In this document: positions 33,138 to 41,479 of the stretch, one piece after another
How positions within the stretch are numbered: the first letter of the stretch is position 1
Layout: every line of letters begins with the position of its first letter
Origin: Lactobacillaceae bacterium
GTDB taxonomy: Bacteria; Bacillota; Bacilli; Lactobacillales; Lactobacillaceae
Reading direction: 5' to 3'
NCBI GenBank assembly: GCA_031289015.1
Contig: JAITQG010000015.1
Span: 1 to 41,662, forward strand
Length of the DNA stretch: 41,662 nucleotides
Notes under the pieces: model-generated
What the model saw: the letters and a program-made list of their open reading frames with translations, nothing else
Databases searched by the model: none
Told to the model about the DNA's origin: nothing
Made by a program: the position numbers and the translations under genes

Positions 33138-34010
33138 TTATTTTACCGAAGTAATTTTGCCTTGCAGGTCGCGTTGAATCTGCATTTCATGAATTGAAAT
33201 GTAGCCTAACTTAGGCAAGACAGTTGTTTGAATCTTGTGCGAGACCAAATACGCTAAGAAACTTTTGATTGTTGCTTTAGGTTGGCCGAGGGTGTAGACG
33301 TGTTCATAAGACCAAATCACCCACTTACCATCAGCTACATTGGCTTTTGTTGGCTTAACTCCATCAAGCGTTGGCGCCACAACAGAACCATCTGCATATG
33401 AGAATGCTGCATATGAGATCGCCCCTGGTGTGGTTGAAACAATTGAACGCACGGTTCCAGATGAATCTTGTTCTTGCGCATCAGCAGCCTCAGCCCCTTT
33501 CAACCCCCATTTTTCAAAGGTTGCGCGAGTCCCTGAGCCGGTTACTCGATTGACTAAAACAATCGGCAAATCAGCGCCGCCGACTTCTTTCCAGTTTTTA
33601 ATTTGCTTAGTGAAAATTTGAATCAGTTGCGTTTGCGTTAAAGCATCGACATGCGCTTCTTTGTTGATGAGGGGCGTGATACCAACCACGGCCACCTTAT
33701 GATCAACTAATTTTTTAGCATCAATGCCATCTTTTTCTGCCGCAAACAAATCGGCGTCACCTAAATCAACTGCCCCTGCTTGGACTTGCGCAAGGCCAGT
33801 GCCAGTTCCGCCACCTTGCACGTTAATAAACACACCTTTATGGGTCGCTTGGTAATCTTCACCAGCGGCTTCAACTAAAGGCTGCAGGGCTGTTGAACCA
33901 ACTGCATCGATGTTTACACCGGCACTCTGGCTACGGGCAACAAAGCCCCACGTCAAGGCACCGACTAGCACAACTACTACTATTGAGCTAATCAACCAAT
34001 TTCGTTTCAT
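33138..34010 (-). CDS. pstS: Phosphate ABC transporter substrate-binding protein
   Basis: PstS captures phosphate outside the membrane. The 290-aa protein has the phosphate-site segments DAVGSTALQPLVEAAGEDY near 35, GGGTGTGLAQVQAG near 67 and VNRVTGSGTRATFEKWG near 150. The N-terminus MKRNWLISSIVVVVLVGALTWGF is a signal or anchor segment. There is no lipobox cysteine, so it does not look like a lipoprotein. It may stay anchored by this helix or be cut by signal peptidase I. AGGAG lies 8 bases before the ATG at 34010; a TTG two codons earlier is too close to the ribosome binding site. It is the first gene of the pst operon. Confidence 0.93.
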   Translation of the reverse strand: MKRNWLISSIVVVVLVGALTWGFVARSQSAGVNIDAVGSTALQPLVEAAGEDYQATHKGVFINVQGGGTGTGLAQVQAGAVDLGDADLFAAEKDGIDAKKLVDHKVAVVGITPLINKEAHVDALTQTQLIQIFTKQIKNWKEVGGADLPIVLVNRVTGSGTRATFEKWGLKGAEAADAQEQDSSGTVRSIVSTTPGAISYAAFSYADGSVVAPTLDGVKPTKANVADGKWVIWSYEHVYTLGQPKATIKSFLAYLVSHKIQTTVLPKLGYISIHEMQIQRDLQGKITSVK

Positions 34011-34046
34011 ATTCAATTCTCCTAATAATCATCTACTCTACTCAAG

Positions 34047-34108
34047 ATATTATGCGCTAGTTTTGTAAAGCTTTAAGTTGTGTATTGTAAAGGTTTCCTT
34101 TACAATAC
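34047..34108 (-). promoter_or_regulatory. pstS promoter with TTTACA boxes and a 27-bp palindrome
   Basis: On the minus strand a -10-like CATAAT (34049-34054) has no good -35, as expected for an activator-dependent promoter. TTTACA boxes on the minus strand lie at 34064-34069 and 34086-34091, 22 bp apart (two turns). The second is part of a perfect inverted repeat, arms GTATTGTAAAGG (34082-34093) and CCTTTACAATAC (34097-34108) with TTT between. TTTACA resembles Gram-positive PhoP boxes (TTAACA/TTTACA). Confidence 0.6.
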
Positions 34109-34212
34109 CCTGTATTTATTAATTTCAGATAGTTTTGATTAGTCAATAAATGCCGCAACCATAGGATTCTTTCTGCAAATTCATCTCGACTATTTGGAAT
34201 TAAATTAATACT

Positions 34213-34252
34213 TTTACACCTAATTTACACCTAACAAACCTTTACATTTACA
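34213..34252 (+). promoter_or_regulatory. Distal cluster of TTTACA boxes upstream of pstS
   Basis: TTTACA occurs four times on the plus strand, at 34213-34218, 34224-34229, 34241-34246 and 34247-34252. The first two are 11 bp apart. The cluster is about 105 bp beyond the palindrome and may be a second site for the same regulator. Confidence 0.5.
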
Positions 34253-34260
34253 CCAAGCAC

Positions 34261-34290
34261 AAAAAAAGAAGCCCAAACCGGCTTCTTTTT
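34261..34290 (-). terminator. Terminator after the nucleoside hydrolase gene
   Basis: On the minus strand GAAGCC, loop GGTTTG, GGCTTC form a stem followed by TTTTTTT. The plus strand also ends in a T-run, so it may be bidirectional. Confidence 0.8.
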
Positions 34291-34300
34291 CGTGTTGCAA

Positions 34301-35221
34301 TTAATACTTTTTCAAAGAATCAATAATCAAGTTTGTAAACTTAGTATTATCCAACTTCGTCATCAATGTAGCATTCGGTGCCATACCCGTCATTTGATGG
34401 CGGTCAACCACCAAATGCCCACGCGTTAACTGGCCTTGGGTTTCCACATCAACATAATAGTCAGTCCCACTAAACATACTTGGATCAATCAAGTAGGCAA
34501 TCACTTCTGGGTCGTTTAACACAACTGGTTCGGCTGGGTTGGTGAAATCACCATAATTTTCCATCAAGTCAGCAGATACCGTACTTACTGCATTCCCAAC
34601 CGCACGCATTTGATCAACTAACTCATGGCTAATGATGCCTTGCTCGGTCAAATCACGCGTAATCATAACCACCGGTACACCTGAATTAACAATAATTTTA
34701 GCCGCATCCGGATCGATTGAAAAATTGTATTCAACGCCCGGGAAGCGGTTTTCAGTATTAATCGCCCCACCCATCAAAACAATTTTTTCGATTTTGGCAT
34801 GCAACTCTGGATGCGCAGCCAACAACAAGGCCACGTTGGTCACTGGGCCAGAAATCCCTACGACCATTGGCTTAGTTGCTTCGCGTAACTTTTGGGCAAA
34901 CAATTCAATCCCACTCAATTCGCTCTTGGCAAACGTTGGTTCAATAAATTCAGCACCATCAAGCCCCGTAAATTCACGCCAATTGTCAGCCAACCCAAAT
35001 GGTTCAATCAATGGTTTAGCTGCCCCTTGTGCTACCGGAATATCTGTCCGGCCCAACGTTTGCAAAGCCTTCATCGCATTGTGTTGCACGTTGTCGGGGG
35101 TTTGATAGGCAACTGTTGTTGAAACCGCCACTAAGTTAAGCTTGTCAGAATTTGCCACCGCTAACATCAAACCAAAGAAATCTTCATGCCCCGGGTCACA
35201 ATCCAATAGTAAATCAATCAT
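34301..35221 (-). CDS. Nucleoside hydrolase (inosine-uridine preferring family)
   Basis: These enzymes split ribonucleosides into base and ribose with a bound calcium. The 306-aa protein opens with LLLDCDPGHEDF. The family motif is DxDPGxDD, so D7, D9 and D14 are present but one Asp is replaced by Glu (E13). Other family segments are GISGPVTNVALLLAAHPE near 120 and MGGAINTENRFPGVEYNF near 149. AAGGAG precedes the ATG. It is 11 bp downstream of a Gfo/Idh/MocA gene with which it shares a cre-controlled promoter. The preferred nucleoside is unknown. Confidence 0.9.
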   Translation of the reverse strand: MIDLLLDCDPGHEDFFGLMLAVANSDKLNLVAVSTTVAYQTPDNVQHNAMKALQTLGRTDIPVAQGAAKPLIEPFGLADNWREFTGLDGAEFIEPTFAKSELSGIELFAQKLREATKPMVVGISGPVTNVALLLAAHPELHAKIEKIVLMGGAINTENRFPGVEYNFSIDPDAAKIIVNSGVPVVMITRDLTEQGIISHELVDQMRAVGNAVSTVSADLMENYGDFTNPAEPVVLNDPEVIAYLIDPSMFSGTDYYVDVETQGQLTRGHLVVDRHQMTGMAPNATLMTKLDNTKFTNLIIDSLKKY

Positions 35222-35232
35222 CTAATTACTCC

Positions 35233-36282
35233 TTAAAATTTAACGATATGTGGTCCTTGTTCAGTGAACCCAGCATCCAAGACTTCTAATTGCGTGATAA
35301 TTTGTTCATCAGTCACTTCTTTTGGTGCACCATGCAAAACTACATCCACACAGTTTTGATACATCAAGCCATAATTTCCCTTAGGCGTGATAATCTTTTG
35401 CTCAACTGGGTCACCATACGCATTGATGTACTTCACAATGCCGTAGTTATCTAGGCTATCAACCCCAAATGATGGATCCGCTGGTGAAACGTTGGCCAAG
35501 ATATCGTTTTCTTGTGCATCCATCCCGTACTTAATGAATGACCCGTTCGTACCATGCAAAATGTACTTAGGATAATCAATCGCTACAATAAAGCTTGTCT
35601 TCAACTTAGCTTGCAACTTACCATAGTACAAATTAACTTCGAAATGGTCATCGACACCTTCTGGATTTGTGACAGACTTCAAATCATATGAAGCAGCGGT
35701 TGGCTTACCCCACAATTTGATGATTTGATCCAATGGGTGCACCCCATATCCATAGAAACAACCATCAATTTGCTCACCAGGATTTGAGACAGCTTCTGGC
35801 CGGAAATAGTCGAAATGTGATTCGAATTCAAGGGGTTCTCCAATATATCCACGCTTCAAAACTTCTTGCAATTCCAAAAACTCGCCATCAAAGCGCCGGT
35901 TTTGGAAAGGTGTAATCAACAAGCCTTTTGCATTAGCCAATTCAATCAAGGCTTTACCTTCTTCAACAGAAGTCACGAATGGCTTTTCAACCATAACGTT
36001 CTTGCCGGCTTCCAAACATTTCTTAGCCAATTCAAAGTGTGAAGGTGCTGGCGTGATGATTGAAACGAATTGGATTGAAGCGTCATTTAACACTGCATCC
36101 AAACTATCCGTGAATTCAATACCTTGTGCTTCCAAAGCAGCTTGTTGTTCAGGCCGCTTGCCCAGGGTGTGTGCATAGATCGTCTTCAAATTAATTTGTT
36201 CATTAACGAGTAAATATGGCAAATGATAACGGTTAGCAGAATTACCAAAGCCGATTAAAGCCATTGTAAGTTTTTCAGTCAT
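35233..36282 (-). CDS. Gfo/Idh/MocA-family oxidoreductase
   Basis: The 349-aa protein has an N-terminal NAD(P)-binding Rossmann fold (MALIGFGNSANRYHLPYLL) and the EKP motif in NVMVEKPFVTS near 95-105, which is the mark of the family. The C-terminal alpha/beta domain has YGYGVHPLDQIIKLWG near 172. Members oxidise sugars, inositols or related hydroxyl compounds; the substrate cannot be told here. GGAGAAAACGCT precedes the ATG. The partner gene encodes a nucleoside hydrolase, so a role in using a sugar derived from a nucleoside is possible but speculative. Confidence 0.9.
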   Translation of the reverse strand: MTEKLTMALIGFGNSANRYHLPYLLVNEQINLKTIYAHTLGKRPEQQAALEAQGIEFTDSLDAVLNDASIQFVSIITPAPSHFELAKKCLEAGKNVMVEKPFVTSVEEGKALIELANAKGLLITPFQNRRFDGEFLELQEVLKRGYIGEPLEFESHFDYFRPEAVSNPGEQIDGCFYGYGVHPLDQIIKLWGKPTAASYDLKSVTNPEGVDDHFEVNLYYGKLQAKLKTSFIVAIDYPKYILHGTNGSFIKYGMDAQENDILANVSPADPSFGVDSLDNYGIVKYINAYGDPVEQKIITPKGNYGLMYQNCVDVVLHGAPKEVTDEQIITQLEVLDAGFTEQGPHIVKF

Positions 36283-36315
36283 AGCGTTTTCTCCAATAAA
36301 TTATTTGTTAATTCG

Positions 36316-36344
36316 AGTGTAAGCGTTTTTATATTTATCGACAA
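36316..36344 (-). promoter_or_regulatory. Promoter with CcpA cre site for the oxidoreductase operon
   Basis: On the minus strand: -35 TTGTCG (36339-36344), 17-bp spacer, -10 TACACT (36316-36321). The plus strand from 36318 to 36331 reads TGTAAGCGTTTTTA, which fits the cre consensus TGWNANCGNTNWCA at 13 of 14 positions. It covers the -10 and spacer, so CcpA should repress. Confidence 0.7.
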
Positions 36345-36384
36345 CGAATTTCACTTATTGTTCATAATTTAATTTGCATTCCAA

Positions 36385-36408
36385 TAAAAAAAGCCCTAAA
36401 AAGAGCTT
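36385..36408 (-). terminator. Terminator of the pepP-to-yutF operon
   Basis: On the minus strand AAGCTC and GGGCTT form a stem over TTTTTA, followed by TTTTTT. It lies just after the HAD phosphatase stop. Confidence 0.7.
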
Positions 36409-36419
36409 GTCAATGTAAT

Positions 36420-37190
36420 TTAAATTTCCCACTCATCAAAGTTGTTAATTTCATGAGTCGGTTGTAATTTAGCGGCATGCACTTGATCAGGCGTCGATAC
36501 CCCGGTATAAACCAGCAAGGTCGCAATGTCTGAATTCAAACCGGCCAAAATATCCGTATTGTAATTATCCCCAACCATGACCACTTCATCCTTGGTATGG
36601 CCGGTAACTTGCAAGGCACCATCCATAATTAATGTATATGGCTTACCAATCACAACTGGCTCTTGTTGCACAGCCGTTTGCAGAGCAGCCACTAATGCAC
36701 CGGCGCCAGGTTGCATCCCCAACTCAGTCGGCAAATTAGTGTCGATATTCGTCGCAATGAATTTAGCCCCAGCCTGAATGGCAAACGTCGCTTCACGGAG
36801 TTTGTCATACGTTAATTGCCGATCCATGCCAATGACCACTGCATCAGCCGGCTTAGTATCAACAATTTCAAAGCCTTTAGCAGTGATCGCATTGCGTAAG
36901 CCCACTTCACCAACCACCAAAACCCGTTGCACATCTGGCAAGGTCGCAACGTAATCAGCAGTTGCCATCGCAGAAGTGTAAACTTGGGCGGTTGTAGTAG
37001 GAATACCATGTTGTTGCGTCAAAAAATCAGCAACCATTTCCGGCGTTTTAGTGGAATTATTAGTCAGATATAAATAGTCGACCCCAGCAGCTTCCAAACG
37101 TTGAATAAAACGCTTGGCGGCAGGAATCGGTGTCGTCCCTTGATATATCGTGCCATCTAAATCAATGAAATAACCTTGATACTTACTCAT
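36420..37190 (-). CDS. HAD-IIA phosphatase, YutF/NagD-like
   Basis: The 256-aa protein is a TIGR01457-type HAD hydrolase. It has the nucleophile motif YFIDLDGTIYQG (first and third Asp near 9 and 11), LTNNST near 42 (motif II), IGKPYT near 177 (motif III Lys) and MVGDNYNTDILAG near 201 (motif IV). The cap between motifs II and III is of type C2. B. subtilis YutF and E. coli NagD are relatives that dephosphorylate small phosphate esters, with broad substrates. It overlaps the yutD end by 8 bp. A start two codons earlier (37196) is also possible. Confidence 0.92.
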   Translation of the reverse strand: MSKYQGYFIDLDGTIYQGTTPIPAAKRFIQRLEAAGVDYLYLTNNSTKTPEMVADFLTQQHGIPTTTAQVYTSAMATADYVATLPDVQRVLVVGEVGLRNAITAKGFEIVDTKPADAVVIGMDRQLTYDKLREATFAIQAGAKFIATNIDTNLPTELGMQPGAGALVAALQTAVQQEPVVIGKPYTLIMDGALQVTGHTKDEVVMVGDNYNTDILAGLNSDIATLLVYTGVSTPDQVHAAKLQPTHEINNFDEWEI

Positions 37191-37830
37191 TATCATTCCG
37201 CTTTCTATTTACTTCGCGTTCCTTGATTTGAAACCGCCGTCGTCCATTGGAACCCTTGGTAGTTGCTTGCTTAGGCTTACGGTTTTGTGCGCCCCGGGTG
37301 TTACCCGTTCGCTCATTAGTATTCTCATGTGTTCGCCCAGTCTGCTTGTCGGGTTGCTTAGTGCGTCGTTCACTGATCGCTGCCCCGCTATTCTTGCTGC
37401 CACTGCGCGTATTATTGCGCCGGCGTGGTCGCTTGATAGCTTCCTCTTCCTCTTCAGGTAAGGCATGAGGTTCCAAATTTTCAAAGACAAAATATGGTGC
37501 CCCAAAGTTAATGTCTTCAAAAAGATAGTCTTGGAGCGCACTAATCTGTTGGGAACGTGAAATACCCTCAGTACCGTCTTTATACCAACCACGGATGCGT
37601 AATTGATCAGCCGCAATATCGCCCACGAAATAATCGTATTTTTCCAAAAGTTCACTGAAGCGCGCTGCTAGTTTTTCCTTGTCAAAGGCATCTCGATAAT
37701 TCAATACTAATTGATACTTACGACCATTGATCACATACATACCATCAGCCTCGCCAGCGATAATCGTCGTGGCTTGTTGCCGAAGAATAAATTGTTCTTC
37801 AGCTAATTCTTTCATTCGTTCTCGATCCAT
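37183..37830 (-). CDS. yutD: YutD family protein (DUF1027) with a long basic tail
   Basis: Residues 1-125 match the YutD/DUF1027 family of unknown function (DGMYVINGRKYQLVLNYRDAFD, then IRGWYKDGTEG and YLFEDINFGAPYFVFEN). From about 126, after an acidic run EEEEE, comes a tail of about 85 residues rich in Arg, Lys, Asn, Thr and Gly. This tail is not part of the usual family and looks disordered and nucleic-acid binding. The gene precedes the YutF-like HAD gene, the same order as B. subtilis yutD-yutE-yutF without yutE. The function is unknown. Confidence 0.85.
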   Translation of the reverse strand: MDRERMKELAEEQFILRQQATTIIAGEADGMYVINGRKYQLVLNYRDAFDKEKLAARFSELLEKYDYFVGDIAADQLRIRGWYKDGTEGISRSQQISALQDYLFEDINFGAPYFVFENLEPHALPEEEEEAIKRPRRRNNTRSGSKNSGAAISERRTKQPDKQTGRTHENTNERTGNTRGAQNRKPKQATTKGSNGRRRFQIKEREVNRKRNDNE

Positions 37831-37848
37831 GAGGCACTCCTTTCATTA

Positions 37849-39222
37849 TTAATTAAATTTAGTGGCTAGATATTCGCCAAAATCTTCGCGTAGAACTGTA
37901 TCATAACTCATTTTTGTATTCCCGACCAATTCAATTGTTGGGAAAAACGGCAAGAAATAATAATGATCCAATGCTCCTATCGTATACAATTCTTGCCCAT
38001 CAAGCAATTCATCTTGCACAAAAACGTCGCCATTGTCGGCTAAATTTAACCCAGACCAGACAATTTCGCCCCATTGATCGCCACGAAAGCCCATCCCACG
38101 AATACGCCCAGTCAACATATACGCGCGGCTCTTTTTCACTTCATGAACTAACCGCCACAAATCACTACCCGTTAATGTGACCTTAATCGGATGAACCGTA
38201 TGCGGCAAGATGTCATGCAAATCTTTTTTAGTAACCTGCCCCGCGGCCAAATCACCCAAAAACATGCCAGTTGATAACATGGCAATGTCTGTGCCGGTAC
38301 GTTTCTTAAGCGCACTCAACCCCAAATCAATCAACCGATGTTTAGCCTTTAAATCCCGTGTATAAGCCGTTGGTAGCACACCCACAATATCTTGGGCTAA
38401 TTTAGCATTCCCCATGGCGATATAATTAGCGACTTCAACCGCATCAGCAGCCGTGTCTGGCAGCTCATCAGTAGCAATCGTCCGGGCTTGCATTCGAGTG
38501 ATACTACCCTCTTGCATGGTTATATCAATCTTACCAATATTTTCACCATATTTACCAGCTGCCGCTAATAATGATGAACCCCGCCGTTCACCATGGGCTA
38601 GTAAGTGATGGGTATGGGCCCCAATGATGACTTGTAAATCAGGAAACCGTTCAGCAAGATACTGATCAGTGGGCAAACCTAGATGAGAAAGTAAAATGTT
38701 CAAATCTGTTTTGCCGGCAAACGCATCTAATACGGCCGTCAATCTTTCGTCCACACGTTGGGGCATCCACCCTAGCAAGGGCATCGTCAAAATAAACGGC
38801 GCCGTCAAGCCCAACACTCCAATGCGGGTGCCCTTTGGCGTGGTAATAATCTTTGACGTCAGCGCCCACTCAGGCACTTCATCAGTCGCCATGTCTGTCA
38901 TGTTACTAATCAGCACATCAAAATTAGCATCATCATACAGGTGGTTTAAAGCTGTATGTGAGAGCCCCAAAATTTCATTATTACCAAGCGTGACCCCATC
39001 ATAGCCGACTTCGTTTAACAATAAGACATTGCCTTGCCCCATCGTCGCTTCTGTCAAAGGATGTTGGCGATCGAGCGCATCACCAATATCAAAGGTCAAA
39101 ACGCTTACCCCATCTTGCACCAACCGCGCCCGCTTATCCGTTAGATAACGTCGAATTTTAGGCCAACGTTCCAGATGTGAATGGATATCATTGGTATGCA
39201 AAATTGTGATTTCTTCTCGCAT
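37849..39222 (-). CDS. Bifunctional metallophosphatase/5'-nucleotidase, YunD-like
   Basis: The 457-aa protein has an N-terminal calcineurin-like domain with ILHTNDIHSH (metal ligands D11, H13), FDIGDALDR near 45, LGNNEILG near 80 and IGAHTHHLLAHG near 200. A C-terminal 5'-nucleotidase domain follows (about 280-450). It lacks a signal peptide, so it should be cytosolic, as for B. subtilis YunD. GAGGAG lies 7 bases before the ATG at 39222; a longer frame to 39261 would start inside the upstream gene. It is next to yutD, as in B. subtilis. Confidence 0.92.
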   Translation of the reverse strand: MREEITILHTNDIHSHLERWPKIRRYLTDKRARLVQDGVSVLTFDIGDALDRQHPLTEATMGQGNVLLLNEVGYDGVTLGNNEILGLSHTALNHLYDDANFDVLISNMTDMATDEVPEWALTSKIITTPKGTRIGVLGLTAPFILTMPLLGWMPQRVDERLTAVLDAFAGKTDLNILLSHLGLPTDQYLAERFPDLQVIIGAHTHHLLAHGERRGSSLLAAAGKYGENIGKIDITMQEGSITRMQARTIATDELPDTAADAVEVANYIAMGNAKLAQDIVGVLPTAYTRDLKAKHRLIDLGLSALKKRTGTDIAMLSTGMFLGDLAAGQVTKKDLHDILPHTVHPIKVTLTGSDLWRLVHEVKKSRAYMLTGRIRGMGFRGDQWGEIVWSGLNLADNGDVFVQDELLDGQELYTIGALDHYYFLPFFPTIELVGNTKMSYDTVLREDFGEYLATKFN

Positions 39223-39235
39223 CCCTGTCTCCTCT

Positions 39236-39856
39236 TTACCGCCCTTTGGCAAATGCATCATGCTTGCGTTGAATCATCAGTTCGATTTCCGCCAAATTCA
39301 ACGGCGACCCCCATACCGGGCGTTCGTTAGTCATTAAATAATCCAAATCGGCACTATCCACACCCACGTTGATGTTCTCTTGCACGCCAACGCTGTAATG
39401 GTGAATATGCCCATGCAAATTAATACTTGAATCCGTCCGACCAAACATTAATGGATAATGCGTCAAGAAAAACTGGTGGTGATTAGCTTTGATAATCACG
39501 CCAACATCATTAAAACTAAACTTAGGCAACCCATCACTCAAAAGCGGATTATGCTTAGTCAAATATTTCAGCATATCCCGCGTATCATGATTGCCTTTAA
39601 TCAACACAATATGCCCGTTGAGCTGCATTAATAATTCTAACGTCAGCGCATAAGCTTCTTTGGGCGGCTTAATGTGATTGAGCATCGCCACGTCGCCCAA
39701 ATGATAAACGGTATCGAGTTCACCAACGCGCGCATTCCACGCCTGAATCATAGCCGGATGTTCTTCTTCAAGAAAATCAAAGGGTCGTGGCGAAAAATTC
39801 CGACTCGTCAATAATTCAGCATGAAAGAAATGCGTATCAGCAATGAAAAATTCCAT
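39236..39856 (-). CDS. Calcineurin-like metallophosphoesterase
   Basis: The 206-aa cytosolic protein has FIADTHFFH (D7, H9), YHLGDVAML near 51, IKGNHDTRD near 85, FLTHYPL near 128 and HGHIHHY near 148, a full set of metal ligands. It resembles small YfcE/MJ0936-type phosphoesterases or predicted phosphohydrolases; the substrate is unknown. It is 13 bp upstream of the YunD-like gene, so two phosphoesterases are made from the same message. Confidence 0.9.
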   Translation of the reverse strand: MEFFIADTHFFHAELLTSRNFSPRPFDFLEEEHPAMIQAWNARVGELDTVYHLGDVAMLNHIKPPKEAYALTLELLMQLNGHIVLIKGNHDTRDMLKYLTKHNPLLSDGLPKFSFNDVGVIIKANHHQFFLTHYPLMFGRTDSSINLHGHIHHYSVGVQENINVGVDSADLDYLMTNERPVWGSPLNLAEIELMIQRKHDAFAKGR

Positions 39857-39878
39857 CGACTAAAAACTCCTTTCAAAA

Positions 39879-40337
39879 TCAACGAATGCGGCGACTAGCT
39901 AATGAATCAAACCACCGAGTAAATTCATCAAAATTATCCGTATAGCGATTCACGCCCCAATAGCGTTGTTCCTCAGCGTTATCATCATACTTCACGCGCA
40001 AACCCCACTCGTCATTACCACCTAAAGTATCGGATTGGCCATTGTATTCGTGAGCCCAACCTTGGATAAACATTTCCATTTGCTTGGACATCGCCTGCCA
40101 TTGAAAAGTCGTATCCGTCCACATACCAGCATATTGCCGCAGCGCTGGTGTGGCGGCAATGCGATCAGCAAACGCCCGATTAAAGTCAAAGGTCGGTTCA
40201 GTCACTTCAGCCGGCAACAATCCCGCCGTTTTAGGCACTTTCAACAAAAAAGCATGTTCATCGGTCAATTTACCGTAATAGTAATCAAAGCCATTAACTA
40301 AATTCCCACGATAAAATTCAAAATATTCTAATACCAT
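39879..40337 (-). CDS. Protein of unknown function
   Basis: I do not recognise this 152-aa protein. It is soluble and rich in aromatic residues (YFEFYRGNLVNGFDYYYGKL near the start, FQWQAMSKQMEMFIQGWAHEYNG near 75, YWGVNRYTDNFDEFTRWFDSL near the end), and it has no signal or membrane segment. The ATG at 40337 begins just past the pepP stop with a poor ribosome binding site, so it may depend on coupling. A TTG at 40349 is an alternative. It lies between pepP and a metallophosphoesterase in the same operon, 22 bp before the latter. Confidence 0.7.
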   Translation of the reverse strand: MVLEYFEFYRGNLVNGFDYYYGKLTDEHAFLLKVPKTAGLLPAEVTEPTFDFNRAFADRIAATPALRQYAGMWTDTTFQWQAMSKQMEMFIQGWAHEYNGQSDTLGGNDEWGLRVKYDDNAEEQRYWGVNRYTDNFDEFTRWFDSLASRRIR

Positions 40338-40338
40338 A

Positions 40339-41418
40339 TTACTTATCAATCACGATCAATTCTTTTGAAATGCCAGCGGTCAAATTTTCAATCCCATCTT
40401 TAGTAGTGATGACATCATCTTCAATGCGGACCCCACCAATGCCAGGCAAATAAATCCCAGGTTCGATGGTTAAGAGCATTCCAGCATGAATGGTATCTTC
40501 TGAGCGCCCTGAAACAGCTGGTCCTTCGTGGATCGCTAAGCCAACACCGTGGCCAGTACTATGTTCATAATTTTTACCATAGCCCGCTTCATTAATCACA
40601 TCACGGGCCAAATCATCAATTTTTGAAGCATCCATTTCAGCATGAATACCCGCTAACGCAACTTCATTGGCGTGCTTAACGATACCATAGATGTTTTGCA
40701 ATTCTTCACTAACCTCACCAAAGGCAATGGTCCGGGTTACATCTGAAGTATAATCATCCACAAAATAACCAAAGTCAATCGTGACCAATTCACCCTTTTC
40801 AATGACCTTATCAGTCGCTTGTGCATGTGGCAAAGCGCCATTAATGCCGGCTGCAACAATCGTATCAAACGAAGGCTTATCAGCACCCTTTTGCTTCATG
40901 ATGTAATCCAACAAATTAGCCACTTCACGCTCGGTCATACCAGCGTGTAATTGTTCCAACAACTCATTAAACCCAGCCACGGCAACTTCACCAGCTTTAC
41001 GCAGGGCTGCCAATTCAGCTTCATCTTTAACTTCCCGCAAAGCTTCAAGCAAGCCTGGCGTCGGCGCGATATCTTCACCGACGAAGTTTTCGTCAATATA
41101 ATCAAAATCACGATAAGGCAAAGAATCCTCAAAGCCCAATTTAGCAATTTTAAAACGTTGAGCAGCTACCATCGCAACAGCCCAATAATCACGGGTAATT
41201 AACAATTGAACGTCATCAGCGATCCGATTGCGCATATCTTCTTCGTAGCGATTATCAGTAATCAGTGCGGCGCCATCTTTACCAACTAGGACTAGGCCAT
41301 CACCAGTCCCACCGTAAAAGCCTGTTAAGTATTTCATATTAGCGCCATCGGCAACTAAAATTCCGTCAATGTCCAATTTATCAAAAATTGCTCGGACTTT
41401 GTTCAACCGTTCAGTCAT
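40339..41418 (-). CDS. pepP: M24-family Xaa-Pro peptidase
   Basis: The 359-aa protein has an N-terminal creatinase-like domain (about 1-125) and a pita-bread catalytic domain with all five metal ligands: D215 and D226 (TIDFGYFVDDYTSDVTRT), H290 (STGHGVGL), E319 (LTIEPGIY) and E333 (GVRIEDDVI). It removes residues next to proline from peptides. Aminopeptidase P-like (pepP) and prolidase-like (pepQ) members are hard to separate by eye, so the symbol is tentative. GAGGTGA lies 6 bases before the ATG at 41418; a GTG three codons earlier would overlap that site. It is the first gene of a six-gene operon. Confidence 0.92.
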   Translation of the reverse strand: MTERLNKVRAIFDKLDIDGILVADGANMKYLTGFYGGTGDGLVLVGKDGAALITDNRYEEDMRNRIADDVQLLITRDYWAVAMVAAQRFKIAKLGFEDSLPYRDFDYIDENFVGEDIAPTPGLLEALREVKDEAELAALRKAGEVAVAGFNELLEQLHAGMTEREVANLLDYIMKQKGADKPSFDTIVAAGINGALPHAQATDKVIEKGELVTIDFGYFVDDYTSDVTRTIAFGEVSEELQNIYGIVKHANEVALAGIHAEMDASKIDDLARDVINEAGYGKNYEHSTGHGVGLAIHEGPAVSGRSEDTIHAGMLLTIEPGIYLPGIGGVRIEDDVITTKDGIENLTAGISKELIVIDK

Positions 41419-41448
41419 GCTGTTCACCTCGTTTAGTTTAATGATTCT

Positions 41449-41457
41449 ATTATATCA
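41449..41457 (-). promoter_or_regulatory. Extended -10 promoter of the pepP operon
   Basis: On the minus strand TGATATAAT gives a perfect -10 (41449-41454) with the TGn extension. No good -35 is seen. It lies about 30 bp before the start codon. Confidence 0.6.
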
Positions 41458-41479
41458 ACATTTAGAGTAGTTGCGGTTT

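Noticed and set aside
34213-34252. Possible CRISPR or iteron array from repeated TTTACA
   Set aside because: Units are only 6-7 bp with irregular spacing and lie upstream of pstS. A regulatory array fits better, and no cas or replication gene is nearby.
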